From NCBI GenBank assembly GCA_002401155.1, contig NVSG01000001.1:643272-707271 (forward strand): 64,000 nucleotides of DNA, read 5' to 3'. The DNA is from Hyphomicrobiales bacterium. Lineage in GTDB: Bacteria; Pseudomonadota; Alphaproteobacteria; Rhizobiales; Rhizobiaceae. The notes beneath the pieces are model-generated. The model was not told where the DNA came from, did not search any database, and saw only the letters and a list, made by a program, of their open reading frames with translations. Position numbers and translations under genes: made by a program. Of the stretch, positions 26,915 to 35,314 are shown one piece after another. How positions within the stretch are numbered: position 1 is the stretch's first letter; each line of letters starts with the position of its first letter.

Positions 26915-27340
26915 ATGCTGACAATCAAACGTATCGAACAATCCGAAGCTCAAATCCTCATTGCAGGTGCTCGCGAAAAAGCCACCGAAATCGGCATTCC
27001 CATGTGCATCGCCATCACCGATGAATCAGGAAATCTGGTTGCCTTTGAGCGCATGGATGGTGGCAAGGTGACCAGCATCACCATCGCAATCGACAAATCC
27101 TTCACAGCCTCGGCCGCAAAAAAGGCAACTCAGGGCTATGGCGACATCTCAAATTCCGGCGGCGTAACCCACGGCATCAACTCATCCATCGGCGGACGTT
27201 TGATGGTGGTTGGCGGCGGCATACCGGTTGAAGTTGGTGGAGATGTGGTTGCAGGCATCGGCCTAAGCTCCGGCACCCCGGCTCAAGATATTGAATGCGC
27301 ACAGGCAGGCATCGATAAATTAATGGCTCATCTAGGCTAA
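26915..27340 (+). CDS. GlcG/HbpS family protein (DUF336)
   Basis: A 141-residue cytoplasmic protein of the GlcG/HbpS (haem-degrading) family. Typical blocks: ITDESGNLVAFERMDG, IDKSFTASAAKKAT, and GGGIPVEVGGDVVAGIGLSS. Several family members bind haem or small ligands; many sit beside aromatic or diol catabolism genes with unknown function. Here it is divergent from the ring-cleavage operon. The start is ATG 26915 with AAGGAA upstream. The exact role is unknown. Confidence 0.85.
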   Translation: MLTIKRIEQSEAQILIAGAREKATEIGIPMCIAITDESGNLVAFERMDGGKVTSITIAIDKSFTASAAKKATQGYGDISNSGGVTHGINSSIGGRLMVVGGGIPVEVGGDVVAGIGLSSGTPAQDIECAQAGIDKLMAHLG

Positions 27341-27354
27341 CTCATAGCCTCAAG

Positions 27355-27672
27355 TCATGCGGCCCGGTGCTTTTTCAAACGCATTCGGGCCAGCATCCTT
27401 ACGGTTTCGCATTGCTCGTGTTCAGATTTCAAATTATCGATCAGGGAAACAATCTCCGGCTCGGCAACATCATTTTCCCGATGAAACGCTTCCGTCACCC
27501 GCACAATGATATCGATAACACCGGGGAAACAACTACAGCATTTCCCGCGCTGTTGCATGGTATGATAAACCTGCACAGGAACAATCAGGCGATACGCATC
27601 CTCGGCCAAAAGGTCCAGAACTGCCTGCTCAATTTCCTTGTCGGAAATGATATTACAACTGCAAACAATCAC
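27355..27672 (-). CDS. BFD-like [2Fe-2S] ferredoxin domain protein
   Basis: A 105-residue protein starting at a GTG (27672; AGG 8 bases upstream), giving the usual MIVCSCN opening. It has CxC near the N-terminus (VCSCN) and GKCCSCFPG near the middle, matching the cysteine pairs of bacterioferritin-associated ferredoxin domains (CxC ... CxxC), though with an extra cysteine and a C-terminal helix-rich extension (residues 60-105) that ordinary BFD (about 64 residues) lacks. Role probably in iron release or electron transfer to a ferritin, but no bacterioferritin gene is adjacent. It is convergent with the glcG-like gene. Confidence 0.7.
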   Translation of the reverse strand: MIVCSCNIISDKEIEQAVLDLLAEDAYRLIVPVQVYHTMQQRGKCCSCFPGVIDIIVRVTEAFHRENDVAEPEIVSLIDNLKSEHEQCETVRMLARMRLKKHRAA

Positions 27673-27780
27673 ACGAAAACTACCTGAAAATTTAATCCAG
27701 AGTGATATTGGCCTATTTGGACAAAAAATGTCAAGTTTCATTGAAACTGATATCTGAAATTGGTAAACGCCAAAATTGAT

Positions 27781-27820
27781 AACAAAACGGGCCGATTCTA
27801 ACGGATCGGCCCGTTTTGTT
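27781..27820. terminator. Strong bidirectional terminator after the cytochrome gene
   Basis: A perfect 16-bp stem with loop TCTAACGG; the GC core CGGGCCGAT is flanked by A and T tracts on both sides, so it works on both strands. It ends the long left-reading block that begins at 42924. Confidence 0.92.
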
Positions 27821-27843
27821 TTCGCTTCATTTGAAGTCGAATA

Positions 27844-30800
27844 TTACTTCACGTTGAACGAAACCATGTGGAAGGCAGTATCGCCTTTCGATTTCGCAAC
27901 TTTCTTGGCCAGATTAAACGCAATACCTCTGGTCGCCGTTTTACCGGAAGCCTTGGCAATTTTCAGCGCCTGCTCCTTGGTTATCCTTTGCGCCCCCAGC
28001 CCACCTTCACGGCAGAACAGAATGAGGGTTTCATCGTGACCGGGTTCATCGAACTCGATATTTCCAGAGCCCACATCCGGGATACGCTTGGCAATACCCG
28101 GTTCAAGGATTGCATTGCCAATCAGTTGGTCCGGGAACAATTCCACATTGCCACTGGATTCAACATAGAGGATTTGCAACTCGCACTGACGATTGGCCGT
28201 CACTTCAAAGGAAAGCTTATCCTTCACTTTCACATTTGTAGAAGTAACTTTCACCGAAAGCGTTAGCCTTTTGCCATTGGCATAAGCTGGCTGCTGATAG
28301 GCAGGAATAGCCGTCTTATAGCTTGGCACCTTGCCTATGGTAGCAATTTTGTAAGAGCTCTCTGAATTGGTAGTATCGGTCTTAGTAGCATCAGCAACAT
28401 TCTCGCTACCATCGCTGTAATAGCGCAGAGGTTTCAAACCAAGCAATGGCTCGGCCAGATAGGCAAACTGCTCTTCCACTTCAAAGCGAGCAATTTTCTT
28501 GCCTCCGCGCAGCTGGATCAACCATGAGGTCGCCAATCTGACCGCTTCCACATCTGAAGTTTTTTCAACCGTTTCGCGGAATTTATCAGCGCTCATGCCA
28601 AATTCGGCAGCCAACTCATCAACATCCAGATCATCTTCATAAAGATCCGCATACCAGGTTATAATCTCCTGCTCGCCTACACCCATTTTGGCACGAAGAG
28701 ATTTATCGGGAGCAATTTCAGTTGCACCAATTTTATCAAGAGCCACAAGGAATTGATCCCTGTCTTTCTTGAACTTGGCATCCAGCTCAACCTGTTCCAC
28801 ATACATCTCCAGAAGCAATTCCCTCTGGGGCTGACTGAACAAATTGGTGGTCTCGATATGGGAGCGGAATTGATCCCGTTTATAAAGCACACCTTCCGAG
28901 TGGCACTCAAAACAAGACCTGCCATTGATAATGGTAATGCCCTTGTTTTTCGGCCGTATCTGATAGGACACAACTTTCTCAGGCGCATCATCCAGACGGT
29001 CACCGGCGGCGGTTGAGAGATAATAACCCTGCATCCCGTTAGGCAAAGAAAATATCATTTCCCCACCATCATGCGCAAAGGAGGTCAATCCGGTATCAAG
29101 CGGTTCAACGTTTTTCGGACCATGCGGGTGAGCCCGCAAATTGCCAAGGCCAGTACTTTTAGCCATGTCATATGACTTCCAGTAATAGCCGCCCTGAGGC
29201 AATTCATGGCGTTCAATCATCCGGTTATTGGCTGATACTGCCGAAGCCCCCTGATTGAAACCTGCACGCATAACCCGGCGTCTGGTGATATTGTCTTCCA
29301 CATCAATATGAAGCACGTTTTTCTCGAACTCCTGAATGTTTTTAGGCAATTCCAGCAGCGCATGATAGATTTTTGGTTTTCCGGCATTGGCCATAAACCA
29401 GTCTGTACGCATGATCGGAATAGAAGCGCCAGTCACGTTCACAAGCGCGGCAAGCGCTGTGTCGCTCTCAGTGCTGATACCAAATGGATAGGCAGTTTCA
29501 AGCACGCCCCATTTCTTATCATCCCATGCCAGATCGCGAATATCGACCCGCACCAGCAGTTCCTTCGTGGCTGCAACAGCCGTTGGCACCAACATAGAAT
29601 TGCCACGCGAAACTGAATTCAACAACTTGCGAAAACCAGACTTATAAAGGTCCAGCCGCTTAGCGAACATAGCGTCATTTTCGCAAGGAAAACGCCCATT
29701 ATACTGGTAGCGATAGCTGAAATAACGCACAAATTTCCGGTCCAGTTCACTGACTGTATCAATATCGCGCAATGCTGCCTGAATGAAATCCGTACGCGAA
29801 ACAACTTTACGCATACGAGGCGGAGGTGCCAATGCAGTGGCAACGCTCACAGGCGTTGTTGATTGTTTTGCACCAAGCGCTGTAATCCAGCTTGCCAAAC
29901 CTGCGATCTCTTCATCACTAGGACGTGGCCCTTTTGGCATACGTCCATTTGCAATGGAGGTGAACATCGGAGATTTTGATGGATCACCGGGCGTAATAAA
30001 TGCCGCATTGGTGGCAATAGAAGACATATCACCCGATGGGTAAATCCGTTCAGATGATGACCCCGGCCCATGACAATTACGGCAATATTTGCCCATAAAC
30101 TCATCCGCCTGATCCTCAAATTCGTTGACACTTGCAGATACATTAACTGCCGTAGCGCTAGCATCAGCACCAATGGAATTGGTCGTTGCATCACACGTCG
30201 CGACAATCAGCTTGGGTTTCTCAAATTTGACTTCTTTACCCGTGATATAGGCAAACATCGCCAGACGATCTGCAGGTTCAAGTTCGGCAGTTTCCTGAGC
30301 AATTTTTCTCATAATAGGATCGCTTAGCGGCTTACCGCTTAACTTCTTGCCATCCATCATAGTGCCTTTGGTAAACACTGTTGCTTTACCAAGAGAGGCG
30401 AGTTTTGCCTTGTGAATGGCCGGGGCAAACGCACCGGTCAGTCCCTTATTACCAGCCAAATGCTCTTCTTTTTTCAATCCATAGGTCACCGACCGAGGCG
30501 TGTGACAGTTCCCGCACGCGCCCACATGATCGACCAGATATTTACCGCGGCTGATTTGATCTTTCTTGCCGGGCTGCCAGCGCGGCGTATCAAAATTTGC
30601 CCGCTTCCAAAGCCCAAGCGCAAAATCGGTATTAAACGGAAACGAGACTTCACTCGCAGGAACCTTATTGTCAGATTTTTTCAATGTCGCCAGATGTGCT
30701 TTCATATCCAGCACATCTTCCGGCTTCATTCCGGCATAAGCGGTATAGGGAAAAATCGGCAGATAGTGATGCCCGTCAGGCGCCACACCATTGATCAACG

Positions 30801-31176
30801 CATTGAGGAAATTAGCATTGGTCCAGCCGCCAATACCCTTGGCATGGGACGTAATATTGGGAACATAAACGGCACCGGCAAAGGTCTCCATTTTCAACCC
30901 GCCAGAAAGCACACTAAGATCGCTACCAGTAGTGTGGCACGAGGCACAACCGGCAGCTTTTACCAACGTCTTGCCATTGGCAAGATCAGCCTTATAGCCG
31001 CTATAGGCATCAGGTTTAAACAAATCATTCGCCGCATATACGGGGGTAGCAGCAGAAGCGCCGATGAACATGACAAGGCAGGCGACGATCTTTTTCATCA
31101 CGCTTTCAGCCATGGGCTTACGCGTATACCCCGCTGGGAAACCTGCATTTTTACTACGATCTAACTTGTCAGTCAT
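27844..31176 (-). CDS. Four-CXXCH c-type cytochrome with C-terminal DUF4384 domain
   Basis: An 1110-residue exported protein. The best start is ATG 31176 (GGGAGAG 5 bases upstream), which gives a long n-region before the signal peptide core (about 28-48, ending PVYAA|ND). Four haem-attachment motifs: CASCH (77-81), CGNCH (221-225), CRNCH (365-369) and CFECH (755-759). Residues 50-320 resemble paired cytochrome c modules of membrane dehydrogenases, 350-435 a single cytochrome c domain; 460-900 is unfamiliar and contains the fourth motif. Residues about 968-1055 (YVESSGNVELFPDQLIGN) look like DUF4384, a domain often fused to bacterial caspases and kinases. It is the last gene of the caspase/OmpA/flavocytochrome block and probably periplasmic. 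Confidence 0.85.
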   Translation of the reverse strand: MTDKLDRSKNAGFPAGYTRKPMAESVMKKIVACLVMFIGASAATPVYAANDLFKPDAYSGYKADLANGKTLVKAAGCASCHTTGSDLSVLSGGLKMETFAGAVYVPNITSHAKGIGGWTNANFLNALINGVAPDGHHYLPIFPYTAYAGMKPEDVLDMKAHLATLKKSDNKVPASEVSFPFNTDFALGLWKRANFDTPRWQPGKKDQISRGKYLVDHVGACGNCHTPRSVTYGLKKEEHLAGNKGLTGAFAPAIHKAKLASLGKATVFTKGTMMDGKKLSGKPLSDPIMRKIAQETAELEPADRLAMFAYITGKEVKFEKPKLIVATCDATTNSIGADASATAVNVSASVNEFEDQADEFMGKYCRNCHGPGSSSERIYPSGDMSSIATNAAFITPGDPSKSPMFTSIANGRMPKGPRPSDEEIAGLASWITALGAKQSTTPVSVATALAPPPRMRKVVSRTDFIQAALRDIDTVSELDRKFVRYFSYRYQYNGRFPCENDAMFAKRLDLYKSGFRKLLNSVSRGNSMLVPTAVAATKELLVRVDIRDLAWDDKKWGVLETAYPFGISTESDTALAALVNVTGASIPIMRTDWFMANAGKPKIYHALLELPKNIQEFEKNVLHIDVEDNITRRRVMRAGFNQGASAVSANNRMIERHELPQGGYYWKSYDMAKSTGLGNLRAHPHGPKNVEPLDTGLTSFAHDGGEMIFSLPNGMQGYYLSTAAGDRLDDAPEKVVSYQIRPKNKGITIINGRSCFECHSEGVLYKRDQFRSHIETTNLFSQPQRELLLEMYVEQVELDAKFKKDRDQFLVALDKIGATEIAPDKSLRAKMGVGEQEIITWYADLYEDDLDVDELAAEFGMSADKFRETVEKTSDVEAVRLATSWLIQLRGGKKIARFEVEEQFAYLAEPLLGLKPLRYYSDGSENVADATKTDTTNSESSYKIATIGKVPSYKTAIPAYQQPAYANGKRLTLSVKVTSTNVKVKDKLSFEVTANRQCELQILYVESSGNVELFPDQLIGNAILEPGIAKRIPDVGSGNIEFDEPGHDETLILFCREGGLGAQRITKEQALKIAKASGKTATRGIAFNLAKKVAKSKGDTAFHMVSFNVK

Positions 31177-31305
31177 GTTAACTCTCCCGTATTATTTTTA
31201 CGTCCGCCCACTAAACCTTGTTTTACACATAAGCGGTCCTGTCGCTTAATTTTGTGCGATTATGCACAACTCAACCAAATTCGTTTTTCATCTTGGCTCA
31301 GAACC

Positions 31306-32562
31306 TTAGCGAAATTCAAAAAGCTCAAACCGCACCTTTGAAAATCTAATTTTCTGCTTCTTAAGCCCTTTGACGATGGCTTCGCGAAGCCGCGGCGGGC
31401 CACAAAATAACATCTCCGCCCCATCCAAATCGAAATCAACAATCTCTGCCAGTTTGTCCGCATCGATACGACCTGAAGTCTCAGAATCAAACAACATATA
31501 TTCAAAGTTGGGAATCAGTTTCGCCTGCGATTTTAACATTTCCTCATCGAGCGCTTCGCCAGTACCGCGCACGCAATGCACCAGACATATTTTCTGTTCC
31601 AGATCAGGTTTTAATCCCTTGGTCATGGCAAGAAACGGCGTCACACCAATCCCCCCCGCAAGCCACAATTGGCGGCGCTGCTTCGGGTCGAAACGAAAGC
31701 GACCATAGCCCCCTTCAACCTTTATGTGATCGCCAACTTCAATATTTTCACGCAGCGATTTGGTGAAATCCCCAAGCGCTTTAATGGCAAATTTCACTTC
31801 GCCTTTTTCCCCGCGCCCCGCCAGCGTGAAGGGATGCGGCTCGCGAAGACCTTTTTTCTTGAAGCTAATGAAAGCAAATTGCCCCGGGATAGAACCAAGC
31901 AAACTCGACTCTGGTGCAGCCTCCACCACGGTCGCCGCAGGCAATCGCTCCACCGCTGTCACCACATAGGATTTGCCACGAAAGAAGCCAGCCAACTGAG
32001 TATAGAAAAAACTTAAAATGCCAATCGCCGCAAAAATATTGAGATAATTGGCGAGCAGCGCATTACCGTCAAACGGTCGTTTGATGAACATTTGATGGAA
32101 GGCAATCGCAATGAACAAAACGCCCATAAACCGATGGCTCTGCCGCCAGATGTGATAGGGAAATTCGAATTTTGTGAACGGAATACGCTTTACCAGACTT
32201 AATACAAGCAACACAATAAATCCGTAAAACGTATATTTTCCGACATCCTTCGCCAACAAATCGATACTGGTCGCCAGCGCCTTGCCCTTGAAATTCGGCG
32301 TGACAAAATAATGCACAAGGATAAGCGTCAGAGCTAGCATGCCCAGTTTTTTGTGCAAATGGTAGATGCGATCCAGCCCACCAAAAGCCACTTCAAGGAA
32401 CTTTGGACGAGTCGCCAAAAACTGGTTCAGCGCCATCGAAACAAAAGCTACGGACGAGGCAGCCAAAGACCCCCAAGTCGCCAACCCGGTATAACTCGCC
32501 GCGGGTATGGACAAAATGAATGCCGTAAACAGCAGAAAAAATATGGCAATCGAACCAATCAT
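31306..32562 (-). CDS. Ferric reductase/NADPH-oxidase-like membrane flavocytochrome
   Basis: A 418-residue protein. The N-terminal half has six or so membrane helices of the ferric-reductase transmembrane domain with His pairs suited to bind b haems (HLHKKLGMLALTLILVHYF and the SHRFMG/AFHQMF region). The C-terminal half is a ferredoxin-NADP-reductase module: FAD motif HPFTLAG, NAD(P) motif GGIGVTPFLAM and C-terminal CGPPRLREAI. Proteins of this plan move electrons from cytosolic NAD(P)H across the membrane, to ferric iron, oxygen or a periplasmic acceptor. Here it lies between an OmpA-like gene (18-bp gap) and the multihaem cytochrome gene, so that cytochrome is a plausible acceptor. That link is inferred. 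Confidence 0.87.
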   Translation of the reverse strand: MIGSIAIFFLLFTAFILSIPAASYTGLATWGSLAASSVAFVSMALNQFLATRPKFLEVAFGGLDRIYHLHKKLGMLALTLILVHYFVTPNFKGKALATSIDLLAKDVGKYTFYGFIVLLVLSLVKRIPFTKFEFPYHIWRQSHRFMGVLFIAIAFHQMFIKRPFDGNALLANYLNIFAAIGILSFFYTQLAGFFRGKSYVVTAVERLPAATVVEAAPESSLLGSIPGQFAFISFKKKGLREPHPFTLAGRGEKGEVKFAIKALGDFTKSLRENIEVGDHIKVEGGYGRFRFDPKQRRQLWLAGGIGVTPFLAMTKGLKPDLEQKICLVHCVRGTGEALDEEMLKSQAKLIPNFEYMLFDSETSGRIDADKLAEIVDFDLDGAEMLFCGPPRLREAIVKGLKKQKIRFSKVRFELFEFR

Positions 32563-32580
32563 AACCGGCTATTATCCAGT

Positions 32581-33270
32581 TCAACCGGCAGTGATATTGA
32601 TGACTTCCACACGGCGGTTTTCCGCAGCATTTCCGTCATTGATATTTTTCAAACGATCTTCGCCATAGCCAAACGGCACCAAACGGGCACCATCGATACC
32701 GCCAACATTGGTCAGAAAATCAGCAATTGAAAAAGCCCGTCTTTCGGAAAGGTTTTGGTTCGCTTCACGGCTGCCCACAGCATCCGTATGCCCCACCAGC
32801 ATGAGTTTTGCCTCTACAAGGGTCTCATGATTGAGTGCCTTTGCAAGCTCCAGCAATTGCGGTTTGGAATCGGCTCGAATTGCCGCAGAACCAAACTCAA
32901 AATTGATTTCAAAATCAAAAGTCGAAATAGCACCCTTATCGACGATCTCGTAGACCTTCTCTTTTTGTGCGACGGTAAACTTGATGCCGCGCGTCGAGAC
33001 AGATTTCAAAAACTCTCTATCGGCACTGGCCATACTGGGCTTTTTCTTCCCGCCACCAAATTGCAAACCACGCGTTTTTGACATTTTTAGGCTACGAGTC
33101 TTGCCTTTGACCTTTGTTTCCATCGTGGGCGCATTGTTCTGAGTTAGCCCTTTGACAATCGCACGGCTGTCAACGACCGAATTACTTTGCGCCAATGCCG
33201 GAGAAAATTGCACCCAATGCACAATCAGCCCAAGCGCAAGCCCAAACAATCTAGTACCTCTAACAAACAT
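32581..33270 (-). CDS. OmpA-domain envelope protein
   Basis: A 229-residue exported protein, starting at the second ATG (33270), which is correctly spaced 7 bases from AAGGAGG, where the first ATG is too close. Signal peptide about 1-28 (ends PALAQ|SN). Residues 28-115 are basic, low in complexity and of unknown function. Residues 118-229 are an OmpA C-terminal domain (INFEFGSAAIRADSK, LVGHTDAVGS, NLSERRAFSIADFL, ENRRVEV), which binds peptidoglycan. It is 22 bp from the end of the caspase gene and may anchor that module to the cell wall. Confidence 0.88.
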   Translation of the reverse strand: MFVRGTRLFGLALGLIVHWVQFSPALAQSNSVVDSRAIVKGLTQNNAPTMETKVKGKTRSLKMSKTRGLQFGGGKKKPSMASADREFLKSVSTRGIKFTVAQKEKVYEIVDKGAISTFDFEINFEFGSAAIRADSKPQLLELAKALNHETLVEAKLMLVGHTDAVGSREANQNLSERRAFSIADFLTNVGGIDGARLVPFGYGEDRLKNINDGNAAENRRVEVINITAG

Positions 33271-33298
33271 AACCATTCCTCCTTGTGGGTATCAGAGC

Positions 33299-35119
33299 CT
33301 ATTCCTTGCTGGCTTTGACCGTCTTATTGAAATAAAACTCCGACCTCAAACCGGAGTTATTCCACGGTTCTTGCTGGTGATCCGTGTTCTCATAGACATC
33401 AGATTTCACTCGCTTCAGCATAATTTCTATTTCCATATCCGGCGTCGACATGTGCTTAAGCAGGGCCGTCGTAAACGGGCTGTTATCCCCGTCCCCATCA
33501 AGCGCTACTTCGCCCGGCGCGGTGGAAAAACCAATCAACACATTGCCGCGCACTGTCGTTGGTGCCGAAAGGCCTTCCCCGAGAAAAGCCGAACGTGTCG
33601 CGCCAAACGAACGGGCAAATTTCCGCGACAACGGATTATCACGGCATGCATCCAGCAGCGCGATGGAAATACGTTTTTCATCGCTGAAAAATCCGAGAAT
33701 TGATGCAAGTTCGATGGTTTCAAAATCCAGTGATGTCTTATCTTCAAGTTTTGCATCCACCGGAATCAGATAGTTCTTGCCCTTAATTTGCATGGCATGG
33801 CCTGCATAGAAAAATAGTGCGGCTTCAGAATCCGGCAAGATTTTCACAAACTCGCGAATGGAATTGCGCATCTCAGCCCATGTGCCATCAATGCCCGTGA
33901 TCACTTCAAAACCAAGGCCCTTTAGTTTTTCAGATATCCTTGCTGCATCATTCTTCGGATTGGGCAAAGCAAGCGTGTGTTGATAGGCAGAATTCCCTAA
34001 AACCAGCGCAACCCGCTTTCCTCCAGTAGAAGCATTCACCGCAACATTACTATCTGAATCTTGATTGTCATCGACCTCAGGCGGCTTGCTGGCAACCACC
34101 ACATTATCATTTGCACCAGAATTCTCAGGGCCAATAACAGGCACTTCCGGCTGCGCAATCTCCGGGCCAATGGTCGGAACTTCAACCAGTGTCACATAGC
34201 GCCCATAAACCCAGCCGCCGATGTCCTTTCGAACATCAACCTTGTACCATTCGCCACTTTTTCCGCGAATGGTCATACGTGTTTCAGGCTGCAAACGTGC
34301 GACTTCCATTCCAGTGATAGTCGGCTCTCTGCGAAGCGACAAAAACCCACCGCTGGATCGCGAAAGCTCGGCAACTTTCGCCAATTGCCCATCCATCGAT
34401 CTATCAATTACAATTCGTACAGGACGTGCAGGCTGGTTACCCCCGGAATTGAGAGCAGAGTAGCCTCGCGTAACATATTTGCCATAGGCCCAGCCTTGCT
34501 GGCCGTTATTCAGGTTCACCAGATACCACCCGCCATTTTGCGAAACGATGGTCAGTTGGGTGTTTGCGGGCATTCTAAAAATTTCACGCGCCGATATTCT
34601 TGGCCCCGTACGAAGCGATAAAAAACTATCCGGCATATTTCTCAGGCCCGAAACATAGGCAGGTCCACCAGAATTCACCACATTTGGTTGTTGTGTCTGA
34701 GCTATATTACTCTCCGGAAGCGCAAGACGCGCAACCCTGACAAGCCGTGACACAGAACGCCCGGTCACCCCCGACGAGGACCAGATAGCCTCAATAAAAC
34801 GCTTACCCCCGGTGAAATAACTATCATCAGGAATAAGTCCCTGACGGATCAATTGTTGCTTAAAAAGCTCTCCACGTGATTTTTCGGCCCAACCGAGCGA
34901 CACGCCATACCATCCAGAGGTTGAACTAAACACCACAACAGATTGAAAAGTAAGAGAATATTTTTGAGCAATGGCAATCGCCTTTTGCGGTGTACTCTGG
35001 CTAGAAACCGTGAGCCAAGCATTGCCTCTACCCGGGTTCATCGCAGCAATCGCCGCACTCGTGAAGCTCAAAAAGCAGACAGCAAGCGTCAAAAACTGGA
35101 AAAATTGTCTAAACTTCAT
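33299..35119 (-). CDS. Secreted caspase-like peptidase (C14) with SH3b domains
   Basis: A 606-residue exported protein. Signal peptide 1-26; residues 30-115 look like a SPOR-type domain; two SH3b domains at about 163-216 and 258-309 (FLSLRTGPRISAREIF... and FLSLRREPTITGMEVA..., each ending GW-YG-YV); a linker; then a caspase/metacaspase p20-type domain at 368-585. The catalytic dyad is intact: His441 in FFYAGHAMQ and Cys492 in LLDACRDNP. The SH3b and SPOR-like modules suggest binding to peptidoglycan, so the protease should act in the periplasm. Shine-Dalgarno GGGAGG is close to the ATG. The downstream OmpA, flavocytochrome and cytochrome genes are probably co-transcribed. Confidence 0.88.
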   Translation of the reverse strand: MKFRQFFQFLTLAVCFLSFTSAAIAAMNPGRGNAWLTVSSQSTPQKAIAIAQKYSLTFQSVVVFSSTSGWYGVSLGWAEKSRGELFKQQLIRQGLIPDDSYFTGGKRFIEAIWSSSGVTGRSVSRLVRVARLALPESNIAQTQQPNVVNSGGPAYVSGLRNMPDSFLSLRTGPRISAREIFRMPANTQLTIVSQNGGWYLVNLNNGQQGWAYGKYVTRGYSALNSGGNQPARPVRIVIDRSMDGQLAKVAELSRSSGGFLSLRREPTITGMEVARLQPETRMTIRGKSGEWYKVDVRKDIGGWVYGRYVTLVEVPTIGPEIAQPEVPVIGPENSGANDNVVVASKPPEVDDNQDSDSNVAVNASTGGKRVALVLGNSAYQHTLALPNPKNDAARISEKLKGLGFEVITGIDGTWAEMRNSIREFVKILPDSEAALFFYAGHAMQIKGKNYLIPVDAKLEDKTSLDFETIELASILGFFSDEKRISIALLDACRDNPLSRKFARSFGATRSAFLGEGLSAPTTVRGNVLIGFSTAPGEVALDGDGDNSPFTTALLKHMSTPDMEIEIMLKRVKSDVYENTDHQQEPWNNSGLRSEFYFNKTVKASKE

Positions 35120-35314
35120 CTGCCTCCCTTCCCAAACTTCAATATTTCAAAAGTACCCACAACTGTTTCCTAGAACAACAGCTGTATTCTCAGGTTTATA
35201 TATATGTGAAATACTGTTCCTCCGGTGTGCAATCATACACATTCCATTGAATTCATAAAGATTTCCCGCCGATTTTCATAAAAATACGGCCAATGCCGAT
35301 AGATGTCCCCGGTT

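Noticed and set aside
27844..35119. Reading the caspase and cytochrome c pairing as bacterial 'apoptosis' like that of animals
   Set aside because: The cytochrome is a large multihaem exported protein unrelated to mitochondrial cytochrome c in layout; the similarity is only of names. A functional link is offered only as a hypothesis.
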